A stretch of DNA of 64,000 nucleotides from Sulfuracidifex metallicus DSM 6482 = JCM 9184 (GTDB taxonomy: Archaea > Thermoproteota > Thermoprotei_A > Sulfolobales > Sulfolobaceae), in contig CP135238.1 in the NCBI GenBank assembly GCA_032834875.1, forward strand, positions 1,618,011 through 1,682,010, written 5' to 3'. The notes below the pieces were generated by a model that ran no database searches, had not been told where the DNA came from, and saw only the letters and a list, made by a program, of their open reading frames with translations. Made by a program: the position numbers and the translations under genes. Positions 1 through 8,329 of the stretch are shown here, in pieces (position 1 is the stretch's first letter; each line of letters opens with the position of its first letter).

Positions 1-1
1 G

Positions 2-1471
2 AGATTTAGACTTGAGGAGGGAAATGGCGAAGCTTTCTACGTTTTAGGAGTAAGCAACGACGGAGACGTTATTGGAATGACCAAGGAGGAGATGCAAAAA
101 AGCTTGGACGCACTAGAGAAGATAGCCGAGCTAGTAAATGCTAAAATAGTATATAAAAGAATTGTTGAAATAGGAAGAGGAAGAGAAGTTGCAGAGGTTT
201 TAGTGAGGCTCTTTAGGGATCAAGTTCCCATTGAAATCAATCTAGCTGTGATGGGCCACGTTAACGCTGGCAAGAGCACTTTAACTGGAGTTTTAATTTC
301 AGGTAAATATGATGATGGCAACGGATCACTTAGGGCAGTTGTAGCCAGACATCTGCATGAAGTAATTTCAGGTCGAACCTCGTCAATTAGCATGAGATTG
401 TTAGGCTTCGACGATAAGGGAGAGGTAGTGAATAGGAGCGTTAGAGATCCTCTAGACGAAGCCGACATAACAATGAAGAGCTCAAAGGTGATTAGGCTAA
501 TTGACCTTGGAGGACATGAGAGATACCTTAGGACCACCCTTAAAGGACTTCTAGGCTACGATGTGAATTATGTGATGTTGGTTGTTGGGGCTGACGATGG
601 TCTGAGCACAATGGGAAGGGAACATCTTGCCATAGCTTCTATATTAAAATTCCCAGTTTTTGTTGTAATAACTAAGGTAGATAAGTATCCAAAGGAACGT
701 ATAGATCAGATTATAAATGACGTCAAGTCGGTCCTAAAGATACCAGGAATAAACAGACTAGCCCTTGAAGTTGAGGACGAAGGAGACCTTTTAAATTCAA
801 TTCTAGCAATGAAGACGACTAGGGTAGTGCCCATATTTAAGGTTTCTAATGTTACTGGAAAGGGTATAGATCTCCTTTTGAAGCTTTTGAACGTCTTACC
901 TTCATCTACAAAAAGGATAGTTGATGAGTTACCTTTAGTTTACATAGATGAAATATACAATGTAACGGGAGTAGGTCCAGTCGTACTGGGTTCAGTAGTT
1001 AGAGGTTCCGTCTCATCAAATGAAGACTTTTACATAGGTCCAGACAAAGCCGGAGAATTCAAACAAGTGAAGGTAAAGAGTATTCAAATAAATAGAGTAT
1101 TCGTAGACAGGGCGAGCGAAGGCTACATTGCTACATTTGCAATACAAGGAGTGAATAAGGAATATCTCAGGAAGGGTATGATAATGTCAAAGAATAAGGG
1201 TCTTGCAGTGAAACGGTTCAAGGCTAGGGTATTCATTCTTCATCATCCTACTACAATAAGGGAAGGTTACGTAGCTACGATGCATCTCTATACTCTTAGG
1301 CAGGCTGTGAAGTTCGAGAAAATATATAAGAAAGTTCTAAGGAGCGGTGATTCAAGCGAGGTTATCCTTCATTTCCTATATAATCCTGAATATATAGAGA
1401 AAGGTCAGATATTCGTTTTTAGAGAAGGTAGAACTAGGGGGATCGGTGTGGTCTTAGAGCCATTAGCTTAG
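2..1471 (+). CDS. GTPBP1-like translational GTPase, 5' end outside window
   Basis: Translation-factor-type GTPase related to eukaryotic GTPBP1/GTPBP2 and EF-Tu. The P-loop reads GHVNAGKST, the G3 motif DLGGHERY and the G4 motif TKVD, followed by beta-barrel domains 2 and 3 typical of EF-Tu relatives. The frame is open upstream of the ATG at 77 to the window edge, and the extra residues (ending VLGVSNDGDVIG) look coding and precede the known GTPase region, so the gene is truncated by the window and the ATG at 77 is probably internal. Its stop abuts the convergent CoxG-like gene. GTPBP1-type proteins are linked to mRNA turnover or ribosome function; the archaeal role is not established. Confidence 0.85.
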   Translation, partial: RFRLEEGNGEAFYVLGVSNDGDVIGMTKEEMQKSLDALEKIAELVNAKIVYKRIVEIGRGREVAEVLVRLFRDQVPIEINLAVMGHVNAGKSTLTGVLISGKYDDGNGSLRAVVARHLHEVISGRTSSISMRLLGFDDKGEVVNRSVRDPLDEADITMKSSKVIRLIDLGGHERYLRTTLKGLLGYDVNYVMLVVGADDGLSTMGREHLAIASILKFPVFVVITKVDKYPKERIDQIINDVKSVLKIPGINRLALEVEDEGDLLNSILAMKTTRVVPIFKVSNVTGKGIDLLLKLLNVLPSSTKRIVDELPLVYIDEIYNVTGVGPVVLGSVVRGSVSSNEDFYIGPDKAGEFKQVKVKSIQINRVFVDRASEGYIATFAIQGVNKEYLRKGMIMSKNKGLAVKRFKARVFILHHPTTIREGYVATMHLYTLRQAVKFEKIYKKVLRSGDSSEVILHFLYNPEYIEKGQIFVFREGRTRGIGVVLEPLA

Positions 1472-1882
1472 TTACTTCAGTGCACCAGACTTCTCTAAGC
1501 TGCATGAGATTATATCCTTGGCTACCTTTTCTGCTTGGCCATCTATTATCTTCCTAAAGGACTGAGCCAAACTTCCCTTAGCTTCATATTCTACCTTCCA
1601 CTTTAGGACTTTTTCCTCAACGTCAAGGGTGGTTTTAACTACTACTTCCATCCCTGCGCCCTGAATTTCTATGGTATTCTTAATTACATTATTATTTACT
1701 TCAAAATCCTTTATCTCTCCATTCAACTCTATCGAAATGAAACCTACCTTTGTCTTAGTGATGAACTTGTCTCCGTTCCTGCTTGTAACTCCCGGTATGC
1801 AACACATTAAATTCTCCTTCTTAGATAAAAATGAAATTAGACTAATGCTGTCCTTTATGCTTTCCTCTCCATCGATTTCCAT
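1472..1882 (-). CDS. CoxG-like SRPBCC-domain protein
   Basis: A protein of 136 residues matching the SRPBCC fold used by CoxG (carbon monoxide dehydrogenase subunit G): a region around the CCIPGV motif (residues 27-32), several beta strands, and a long C-terminal helix from about residue 105. CoxG proteins assist maturation or membrane attachment of molybdenum hydroxylases. It is more divergent than the paralogue at 2012-2440, with which it forms a same-strand tandem. It ends one base from the convergent GTPase. The assignment is by pattern and neighbourhood (MobA-like, CoxS and CoxM follow). Confidence 0.6.
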   Translation of the reverse strand: MEIDGEESIKDSISLISFLSKKENLMCCIPGVTSRNGDKFITKTKVGFISIELNGEIKDFEVNNNVIKNTIEIQGAGMEVVVKTTLDVEEKVLKWKVEYEAKGSLAQSFRKIIDGQAEKVAKDIISCSLEKSGALK

Positions 1883-2011
1883 GCTTTAGAAATTATAATG
1901 AGGGATTAAAAATAGTTAGTTACGTTTGTCTTGACACATAGCTAAATAAATCTCTCTTACTGTGAAAATATACAATGTAGAAGAGAGATTTTCCCTCTTC
2001 TCTTTTTCCTT

Positions 2012-2440
2012 TTATTGTGTTTTCTCTATTTGTTTTTTAAAACATGAGAAAAGGTCATTTACTATACCCTCTACTGCAGATCCCATCATTCTAGCCCCTA
2101 CAGTTGCCAATGTACCAGATACCTTAACTTCGGCTGAGTATTTTATGAGATTGTCTTGTACTTGTATGGTCGCATCTATGTCCACGTTACTGTTCATTCC
2201 CTTTCCTTTAGCCGTCATTTTTAGACTTTCGTCATTTATTTTCTCTAACTTTACATTTGCCTTATATTCCCCCTTTATGAAACCTATACCCACGCTACCT
2301 ATTACGTCATAAGATCCGTCCTGATTTTTAGAGAACTGTTTAATTTTAGGGAAGCAGGGAACTAGCTTCTCTATGTTATCCATGTAAGACATAATCTCCT
2401 GCCTTGATGCGTTCACGTTTACTTGCCCTTCGTATTTCAT
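2012..2440 (-). CDS. CoxG family protein (SRPBCC)
   Basis: Full-length 142-residue CoxG homologue. It opens with the family pattern MKYEGQVNVNASRQEI, has the signature LVPCFPKIK near residue 31 (most CoxG have L.GC.PG), the G.G.IKGEYKANV strand, and a C-terminal helix after a glycine/alanine-rich turn. CoxG acts in assembly of CO dehydrogenase/xanthine dehydrogenase-type molybdoenzymes. The start is 20-35 bases from the divergently transcribed MobA-like gene, and the CoxS/CoxM subunits lie just beyond, so a role in maturing that molybdoenzyme is a reasonable inference. Confidence 0.78.
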   Translation of the reverse strand: MKYEGQVNVNASRQEIMSYMDNIEKLVPCFPKIKQFSKNQDGSYDVIGSVGIGFIKGEYKANVKLEKINDESLKMTAKGKGMNSNVDIDATIQVQDNLIKYSAEVKVSGTLATVGARMMGSAVEGIVNDLFSCFKKQIEKTQ

Positions 2441-2442
2441 GG

Positions 2443-2451
2443 TATTATATA
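2443..2451 (+). promoter_or_regulatory. TATA box of the MobA-like gene
   Basis: The AT stretch TATTATATA lies 25-33 bases upstream of the ATG at 2476, the spacing of a leaderless archaeal transcript. It argues for 2476 rather than the upstream ATGs at 2404 or 2461. On the other strand the box would sit only a few bases before the CoxG start, so it probably serves only the plus strand. Confidence 0.5.
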
Positions 2452-2475
2452 GGCGAACGAATGGAAAATAAACAT

Positions 2476-3012
2476 ATGGTAGACGTCGGTGCCGTGATAT
2501 TAGCTGCGGGAGAAGGAAAAAGGTTCGGCGGAAATAAACTGCTATTCAAATTGAATGGTGAACCTATAATAAAGAAGGTAATCTCGGTGATTAACATTGA
2601 TAGGGTAATAATAGTTGGCAAGTATGCTGATGAATTGATTCCCTTTCTTAAAGAAGAGGTTGTAATATATAATCCCAAGTGGTACGAGGGTATGAGTACA
2701 TCGATAAAGCTTGGAGTTAGATTCATGAAGGAACATGAATTTATTTTAATAGTTCTGGGAGATATGCCATTCTTAAGTCAGGAAGACGTCAAAAAGATAA
2801 TCGATAATGCAGAAGGAGAAGTCGTAGTTCCCGTTCATGGAGGGAGAAGAGGAAATCCAGTTCTATTTAGGACGTCCGTTATGTTAAGATTCCTAGATAA
2901 AATAACAGGAGATCAAGGTATGAGAAATTTGATAAGTGAAATGAAAATAAAAGAGGTGGAGTGTAGTGAAGGGATATTGAGGGATATAGATGAAAAGGAA
3001 GATTTACCTTAA
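2476..3012 (+). CDS. MobA-like molybdenum cofactor nucleotidyltransferase
   Basis: NTP-transferase domain protein of the MobA/MocA/YgbP type. The N-terminus has the nucleotide-binding loop LAAGEGKRFGGNKLL, then the metal-binding LGDMPFLS and the RRGNPVLF segment typical of molybdenum cofactor cytidylyl/guanylyl transferases. It would attach a nucleotide to molybdopterin for a CoxL-type enzyme. The open frame reaches back to 2404, which would overlap the divergent CoxG gene; ATG at 2476 (MVDVGAVILAAG) fits both family length and TATA position, with 2461 as the alternative. It ends two bases before the convergent CoxS gene. MocA versus MobA specificity cannot be decided by eye. Confidence 0.8.
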   Translation: MVDVGAVILAAGEGKRFGGNKLLFKLNGEPIIKKVISVINIDRVIIVGKYADELIPFLKEEVVIYNPKWYEGMSTSIKLGVRFMKEHEFILIVLGDMPFLSQEDVKKIIDNAEGEVVVPVHGGRRGNPVLFRTSVMLRFLDKITGDQGMRNLISEMKIKEVECSEGILRDIDEKEDLP

Positions 3013-3014
3013 TC

Positions 3015-3524
3015 TCACGTGGTTTTCTCTATCTCTTGTTTCTTCATTTTCTCTGAGGCGTACTTTATGGCCTCTACTATGTTTTGATAACCAGTGCATC
3101 TACATAGGTTCCCTGAGATTCCCTCCCTTATTTCCTCCTCCGTTGGGTTAGGATTCTCCTTTAAAAGGAAGTAAGCTTCCATTATCATTCCGGGAGTGCA
3201 ATAACCGCATTGAAGTCCGTGTTTCTCCCAAAATCCCTCTTGAATAGGATGCAGTTTACCGTTGCTGCTAAGACCTTCAACCGTCGTTATTTCAGCTCCG
3301 TTAGCTTCTATGGCTAAAAGGGTACATGATTTTACCGATTTTCCGTTCATAATTACCGTACATGCTCCACAGTTAGAAGAATCGCAACCTACATGAACGC
3401 CAGTGAATCCCAAGTCACGTAAGACATGAACGAGAAGTCTTCTTGGCTCAACTACTTCTTCGTATTCTTTACCGTTTACTTTCAGCTTTATTGCTACTTT
3501 TTCGTTAGGTTCTACAACTTTCAT
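3015..3524 (-). CDS. [2Fe-2S] small subunit of a molybdenum hydroxylase (CoxS/CutC-like)
   Basis: A protein of 169 residues with both [2Fe-2S] centres of the xanthine oxidase family: a plant-ferredoxin-type cluster by C47, C52, C55 and C67, and an alpha-helical cluster by C106, C109, C141 and C143 (LCRCTGY). It passes electrons from the molybdopterin subunit to the FAD subunit. In Sulfolobus the best-known member is glyceraldehyde oxidoreductase of the branched Entner-Doudoroff pathway; CO or other aldehydes are alternative substrates. It overlaps the end of CoxM by 4 bp (translational coupling). The catalytic subunit is not next to it. Confidence 0.9.
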   Translation of the reverse strand: MKVVEPNEKVAIKLKVNGKEYEEVVEPRRLLVHVLRDLGFTGVHVGCDSSNCGACTVIMNGKSVKSCTLLAIEANGAEITTVEGLSSNGKLHPIQEGFWEKHGLQCGYCTPGMIMEAYFLLKENPNPTEEEIREGISGNLCRCTGYQNIVEAIKYASEKMKKQEIEKTT

Positions 3525-4357
3525 TGTCTCACCAGACTCTTTAGTGCTTTCTCAGTCATAACCTTTACCATTTTCTTTTTGTATTCCGCCGATCCTCTTA
3601 TATCGGTGGTAGGATCTGCATAGTCAATTGCTGCAATTGCAGCTTTTGAAATAAGATCTTCGGAAAGGGAATTGTTAATTAAAATTTCCTCAGAAGCTTT
3701 GGCCCTCATTGCCTTATTGTTTACCGCAGTAAGACCTATTCTAACGTCTTTGATTACACCTTCCTCTTCCTTTAGTGCCACGGCGACCCCTACTATTGCA
3801 TAATCTCCAGCCTTTCTTTCCAGTTTTTCATAGACTGTCTTGTATCCTTGCAATAAAGGTACTACTATAGCTTTAACTAATTCCCCTTGAGATAGATCCG
3901 TTGTGAACATGTCCTTTTGGAACTGAGAAAACTCCACTTGTCTTTCGCCTTTACTTGATGTTATTATCACTTTAGCATCCATTGCTATCAGAGGTGCAGG
4001 GTAATCAGATAGTGGATCGGCGTTTGATATGCTTCCACCTATGGTTCCCATGTTTCTAACTTGTGGGTCTGCAATAACTGAGGCGGTTTGACTTAGAAGT
4101 GGTATTTTCGCGTTCTTCACTTCGTAATGAGTGGCTAGTGCTCCTATAACGTAATTCTCTCCTTCCTTCCTTAATCCCTTCAGTTCTTGTAAAGTTTTCA
4201 ACTCTATCAAGTACGACGGTCTAATTATTCTTAATTTAAGCATAGGAATTAGAGAATGTCCTCCAGCTAGAGGTCTAGCATCATCGTGGCTTTCAAGGAA
4301 CTCAATTGCTTCTTTCACGCTTTCCGGAATAACATAACCGAATTTTGGAGGGTACAC
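3521..4357 (-). CDS. FAD-binding medium subunit of a molybdenum hydroxylase (CoxM/CutB-like)
   Basis: A protein of 278 residues of the FAD-binding PCMH/CoxM type. The FAD loops are visible: [10 protein letters not shown] near residue 31 and the [16 protein letters not shown] segment near residue 105, followed by the C-terminal CO dehydrogenase flavoprotein domain with [12 protein letters not shown]. It oxidises or reduces FAD with electrons from the CoxS clusters. First gene of a two-gene unit with CoxS (4-bp overlap). In most such operons the ~700-residue molybdopterin subunit is adjacent; here the upstream side holds only a gene-free stretch and SUMT. Confidence 0.9.
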   Translation of the reverse strand: MYPPKFGYVIPESVKEAIEFLESHDDARPLAGGHSLIPMLKLRIIRPSYLIELKTLQELKGLRKEGENYVIGALATHYEVKNAKIPLLSQTASVIADPQVRNMGTIGGSISNADPLSDYPAPLIAMDAKVIITSSKGERQVEFSQFQKDMFTTDLSQGELVKAIVVPLLQGYKTVYEKLERKAGDYAIVGVAVALKEEEGVIKDVRIGLTAVNNKAMRAKASEEILINNSLSEDLISKAAIAAIDYADPTTDIRGSAEYKKKMVKVMTEKALKSLVRQ

Positions 4358-4770
4358 AAGTAATAGTAAACACAGAAGTTTTTAATCTAATGGAATACTT
4401 ATGGAATTAGCAATTTTGGAGTAAGGTAAAAGTTTTTCTCTCTTATATTGTATAATAATAATTATTAAAAGATTGTTTTCATTAAATAAAGTAATCTAAG
4501 ATATTTGAATTTTTATATATAAATATGAGAGATCGCTAAGGAGTGTGTTAATCTACGGCATGTTTTTTCTTGCCTTATGACCTATTACGATTAAGTTAGC
4601 TTTCAAGAATAACGTACATACTTATTCTATTAACTAGTTGATTTTTTCATCCAACGGAAACATAACAACAATGAAGTCGGTTCTTCTTCAATACCGCCAA
4701 GAGAAAATTACTACAGTCAAGTTTAAGCCAGCTTGTCTCTCAAGAGATTGGATAGCTAATTTCATCATTT
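4358..4770. other. 413-bp gene-free stretch
   Basis: No intact gene. The half next to CoxM is very AT-rich. The half next to SUMT (about 4549-4768) reads in pieces like a decayed universal stress protein gene on the minus strand (separate entry). Confidence 0.5.
4549..4768 (-). pseudogene. possible decayed universal stress protein gene
   Basis: Directly after the SUMT stop codon the minus strand gives an ATG followed by short coding-like pieces in different frames. They include AGLNLTVVIFS, GGIEEEP, and a final ANLIVIGHKARKNMP. The last resembles the ATP-binding signature of universal stress proteins (ADLIVIG.KG). Several frameshifts and stops separate the pieces. It would have been the next gene in the SUMT operon. 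The similarity is by eye over short segments and needs a translated search. Confidence 0.3.
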
Positions 4771-5484
4771 CTACTTCAGAGTAAAACTTAAGTCTATCAC
4801 TTCTCCAACGACCAACACTGCAGGCGACCTTACCTTATTTTCCTTCACAAGCTTTGTTAAATCCTTTAACTGACCCTTAATTACTCTCTGACAAGGTAAA
4901 GTTCCATTCTCGATTATTGCAACTTTCTCATCCCTTTCCCTCTTCATAAGCAGGGCTTTTTCAACTTTCTCTATGTCGTGTATTCCCATCAGAATTATTA
5001 CAGTACCCTTCTTAGGTATGAAGTCTGGGTCCAGCTCTCCTGATACCCTTGTTCCTGACACTACGGCGAAACCAGACGCGCCTACCAACCTGCTAGTTAT
5101 TGGTATGCCAGCTACCTCTGGAACCGCTATAGCACTGCTGACGCCAGGTATTATCTCGCATGGAATTCCGTGCCTAGAGACATGTAAACATTCCTCCTCT
5201 CCTCTTCCAAACACTGTTGGATCTCCACCTTTCATTCTTACAACTATTTTGCCAGCTTCTGCTTCCTTTACTAGAGTATCGTTTATTTTCTCCTGTTTCC
5301 AAGCTTCACCTATTCCTTTTCCTACGTATATTTTGTCTCCATGCTTTGAAAAATTAAGGAGGCTCTCATTGATCAGCCTATCGTATAGAATTACGTCTGC
5401 TTGTTGTATCACTTTCACAGCTTTCAATGTAATTAAATCCGGATCTCCAGGTCCAACTCCAACTATGTAAACCTTACCTTTCAA
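4771..5484 (-). CDS. cobA: uroporphyrinogen-III C-methyltransferase (SUMT)
   Basis: A protein of 237 residues, the usual length of stand-alone SUMT. It carries the SAM-binding GVGPGDPDLIT at the N-terminus, the RMKGGDPTVFGRG loop near residue 85 and GVSSAIAVPEVAGIP near residue 117, all diagnostic. It methylates uroporphyrinogen III at C2 and C7 to precorrin-2, entry to siroheme, cobamides and alternative heme. It overlaps the upstream membrane-protein gene by 4 bp, so the two are likely co-transcribed. A cobamide role fits BluB at 19.4 kb. Confidence 0.93.
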   Translation of the reverse strand: MKGKVYIVGVGPGDPDLITLKAVKVIQQADVILYDRLINESLLNFSKHGDKIYVGKGIGEAWKQEKINDTLVKEAEAGKIVVRMKGGDPTVFGRGEEECLHVSRHGIPCEIIPGVSSAIAVPEVAGIPITSRLVGASGFAVVSGTRVSGELDPDFIPKKGTVIILMGIHDIEKVEKALLMKRERDEKVAIIENGTLPCQRVIKGQLKDLTKLVKENKVRSPAVLVVGEVIDLSFTLK

Positions 5485-6074
5485 AATCCCTTCGCCTTTC
5501 TCATGATATAATATATTATTGTCATGGCTTCTGGCACTATGATCAGATAAATAAGGAGTAATACTACATCAAGTATATCAGTTTGACTTTCTCCAAGCGA
5601 AGATGAATCAATGTAAGCTATAACTATAGTTGACATACTTCCCATCAGTCCAAGTAGGAAAAGTACAGCCCTTTCTACAAACTTCAGGGAAGAAATGAAA
5701 TATCCAATCATGAATCCTCCTATGAAGGTCGATATTGGAGCTAGGATGAAGAAGGGAGTATCGCTATAGGCAAGTCGGAAAAATGTAGGTATTTGCCAAA
5801 CTGCGATTAAGAGAATCGATACTGGAACTCCCATTAAAGCTCTCCTCCTTAATAGCACAGATGCCGTGGGAACGTGTTCGCCATCTATTTCAATTACTTT
5901 ATCTTTAGGAGAGTTATAAATTAACGTATACCATCCTAACAATCCTCCCGAAACTATCAATCCTTGAAAAGTGAATATCCTTACTATCGGTCCCGCGAAA
6001 CTGTAGGTTACAACTGAAATTGCGGCTAAGAAAAAACCAATATATTTAGCTAAAATCAAATAGTTCAATTTCAT
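5481..6074 (-). CDS. six-helix membrane protein, unknown
   Basis: A protein of 197 residues with about six hydrophobic segments (near residues 8-30, 33-50, 80-100, 105-128, 133-155 and 165-190) and short polar loops. I recognise no family. It overlaps cobA by 4 bp and is 4 bp from the TusA-like gene, so it belongs to the run SIS-TusA-membrane-SUMT. Substrate transport or heme/sulfur-related membrane function is possible from context only. Confidence 0.7.
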   Translation of the reverse strand: MKLNYLILAKYIGFFLAAISVVTYSFAGPIVRIFTFQGLIVSGGLLGWYTLIYNSPKDKVIEIDGEHVPTASVLLRRRALMGVPVSILLIAVWQIPTFFRLAYSDTPFFILAPISTFIGGFMIGYFISSLKFVERAVLFLLGLMGSMSTIVIAYIDSSSLGESQTDILDVVLLLIYLIIVPEAMTIIYYIMRKAKGF

Positions 6075-6078
6075 TACC

Positions 6079-6327
6079 TCAAGGAAGGCGAACCTTGTAT
6101 AACACTATGTTTCCTTCATCTTTCTTTTCTAGAATCTTTACTCCCTTATCCTCCATGGCTATTGCCCACATGTCTACTTGGTCAACCTGAACTCCCTTCA
6201 ATGCTTTTATAATAATGTCCTTTTCTCCTCCAACTTCAACCCAGAACCTCATTATTCTTACTGATGGAGAATCAGATCCACACTTTGTATCAGCTACAGT
6301 TAAGTCAAGTTCAGGAACCTGAGTCAT
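6079..6327 (-). CDS. TusA/SirA-like small protein
   Basis: An 82-residue protein with the size and pattern of TusA (sulfur carrier): an N-terminal DLT strand, a single Cys16 before helix 1, a GVQVDQVDMWAIA middle and a terminal strand. Canonical TusA has CPxP after the strand; here it reads KCGSDSP, so Cys16 is kept but the spacing and first proline differ. TusA relatives move sulfane sulfur for tRNA thiolation, molybdenum cofactor or dissimilatory sulfur oxidation. It overlaps the SIS gene by 17 bp. Family call is moderate. Confidence 0.55.
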   Translation of the reverse strand: MTQVPELDLTVADTKCGSDSPSVRIMRFWVEVGGEKDIIIKALKGVQVDQVDMWAIAMEDKGVKILEKKDEGNIVLYKVRLP

Positions 6328-7156
6328 AATAGATCATATTAGAGCTAACGTTTAATATTTTTCTGCAGTCTAAAAAGAATATTTTGTCCCAGTTATCTCT
6401 CTTCATTTTTGACAATAGAGATTTCAGGAAAATGATTGCATTAGAGATCGGATCCCTTATTCCAGTAAACTTCACATCCGTGAAGTCTATAAACTTGGCT
6501 AACTTCTTCTCTCTTTCTGAATTGCCTAAGATTACTATCTGTCTTCCTTTAGTTGAGAATACTGGGGAATGACAGAACTGCTCGGTTCTCTCAGCGTTAG
6601 ATTGAATTCCAAATATTTCGCTCATTTTAAGGTAAGCGAAAACGCTAATGCCGTAATTTCCATTAGAGCCCACAAAGAATGGATTATTTCCCAACGTGTA
6701 GGTATCTTGTCTCTCTTCTACATTTGGTTCTATCCCCGCAATTTTAAAGAGGACGTAAGTGGTCATCAAAAAGGATAGTGTGCCGGGTAGAGGTTTTTTT
6801 GACTTGTAAGGAATTTTTATCACGTGATCTACAGATTCAGCCAATTGAGAAGAGGGATTCGCTGTTATAGCGTAAGTTTCACTTGATCCCTTGAGCTTTT
6901 TGGCTAATCTAATGTTATAAAATGGTTTTCCTGAAACCGAGACAAATATAGTTGGTTTTCCCTTAAGGTCGAAAGAGAAACCGTCGTAAGGATCAATAGC
7001 CCTAAATCTCCCTCCAGTTTCTCCTTCAATAGTGATAGATGAGGCGAATGAGTCCCCCGCACCTATCACATAAGCTTGGCTGAGCCTAATGTCAGTTTCC
7101 ACTCTGAATTCTTGGTTCAACTCTCGCTCTATTTCCTCGATGTACAAACATCTCAC
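6311..7156 (-). CDS. SIS-domain phosphosugar isomerase (PGI/PMI-like)
   Basis: A protein of 281 residues with a SIS fold: AYVIGAGDSFASS near residue 28 is the sugar-phosphate loop and IFVSVSGKPFYN near residue 70 the second loop. The later half resembles the C-terminal domain of crenarchaeal bifunctional phosphoglucose/phosphomannose isomerases, including NAERTEQFCHSP where those have a catalytic Glu and His. It would interconvert fructose-6-P and glucose-6-P or mannose-6-P. Divergent from the amidohydrolase-like gene, with starts 46 bp apart. Substrate is inferred. Confidence 0.65.
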   Translation of the reverse strand: MRCLYIEEIERELNQEFRVETDIRLSQAYVIGAGDSFASSITIEGETGGRFRAIDPYDGFSFDLKGKPTIFVSVSGKPFYNIRLAKKLKGSSETYAITANPSSQLAESVDHVIKIPYKSKKPLPGTLSFLMTTYVLFKIAGIEPNVEERQDTYTLGNNPFFVGSNGNYGISVFAYLKMSEIFGIQSNAERTEQFCHSPVFSTKGRQIVILGNSEREKKLAKFIDFTDVKFTGIRDPISNAIIFLKSLLSKMKRDNWDKIFFLDCRKILNVSSNMIYYDSGS

Positions 7157-7201
7157 CGAAGATATGTATAACTTAATTATTTCTCAAGTTAATTACGTTC
7201 C

Positions 7202-8329
7202 ATGCAGATTCTGCTGAAATCCGGAGTCACAATAGGTTCAGATAAGCCCATGAAGAATGCCAATGTGGGCATAGAGGACGGCGTTATTAAGGGAGTTTCC
7301 ACAAAGGAAATCGAGGGTTTCGATTATCCCGATCTTGAAGTAGGGGGTAAAAATAGGTTAGTAACTCCAGCGATGCTGGTTATGAATTCTTATCTTTATT
7401 TATATCCTTTCAGATATAAGGTATTTATGGGGAAATTAAATCCTCAAAAGATTCTAGACGTTATGTCGTCTAATGATGCGTATTACTTTGCAATGGCTGG
7501 AGCTTACCATCTATTAAAGAGGGGAGTGGGAACTGTTGTGTTCAGTGGACCTCACTTGGATCTAACTGCGAGGGCCGTTTCAGAGGTTGGCATTCGTCCA
7601 GTTTTGGCGGTAACTGTAGATAATGATGCCAACTGGGAGAAGGAGTTTTCAACCTTATATAATAGGTGGAGCTCGGGAGACGAAAATAGGGTAATTCTAA
7701 GGGTAGCGAACCAGGATCAATTAAAGAACGTGTTAGATGTCTCGAGGACGTATAAAATTCCCGTTCTGGTTGAGAGAGATGTGGATTTGTCTGAAGCCGA
7801 TTTGAATGGTGCTCACGTAATAGGTTTAGGGGGTGGATCAAGGAAAGACCTGAAGAAGTTATCTTTGCAAGGAGGACTAGCTTGGACTCCTTCCTTCGAG
7901 GTATCTAACTTTCCTTTGAGTAAGTATAAGCCAAGTCTAGCCTTAGACCTTACGCCATCCTTCGATCCACTTTTCGAATTAAAGCTAGCAGTAACAAGAT
8001 TACTCTTGGTCCCTGAGGAAGCCTTCAATTCGGCTACATCATGGGGATATTCCCAATTAGGTCGCGATAAGTACGGTAAGATAGAAGCAGGTTACATAGG
8101 CGACGTTGTGGTTTTCGAGCTCGACGAACCTCCAGCTTTCCCATTAGATCAGACATCGCCTTACGAAAGCCTAATATTTTCTATTGCATATCCAGAGACT
8201 GTAATAGTCAATGGTGACGCCGTACTTGACGGTGGAGCTCCTATAAACATTGGGCTCAAGGAAATAGAGAGGATAAGGGATAAGGTAGATGAGTTCGAGA
8301 CAGAGATTAGAAATTTGGAAAAGAATTGA
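7202..8329 (+). CDS. amidohydrolase-like protein lacking the HxH metal motif
   Basis: A protein of 375 residues following the plan of chlorohydrolase/cytosine-deaminase-type amidohydrolases. It has an N-terminal beta-sandwich (MQILLKSGVTIGSD), the turn after which the TIM barrel starts (LVTPAMLVMNSYLYL), GVGTVVFSGP, a late FDPLFELKLAVT helix and the closing GKIEAGYIGDVVVFEL strand. Where active members have PGxxNxHTHL, this one has NSYL, so both N-terminal metal histidines are absent; the later barrel histidines are also not evident. Probably catalytically inert or using another chemistry. The 3' end overlaps the tRNA methyltransferase by 41 bp. Confidence 0.75.
   Translation: MQILLKSGVTIGSDKPMKNANVGIEDGVIKGVSTKEIEGFDYPDLEVGGKNRLVTPAMLVMNSYLYLYPFRYKVFMGKLNPQKILDVMSSNDAYYFAMAGAYHLLKRGVGTVVFSGPHLDLTARAVSEVGIRPVLAVTVDNDANWEKEFSTLYNRWSSGDENRVILRVANQDQLKNVLDVSRTYKIPVLVERDVDLSEADLNGAHVIGLGGGSRKDLKKLSLQGGLAWTPSFEVSNFPLSKYKPSLALDLTPSFDPLFELKLAVTRLLLVPEEAFNSATSWGYSQLGRDKYGKIEAGYIGDVVVFELDEPPAFPLDQTSPYESLIFSIAYPETVIVNGDAVLDGGAPINIGLKEIERIRDKVDEFETEIRNLEKN

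Noticed and set aside
2404-2475. Longer N-terminus of the MobA-like protein from ATG 2404
   Set aside because: It would overlap the divergent CoxG start, adds residues not seen in the family, and ignores the TATA box that points to 2476.
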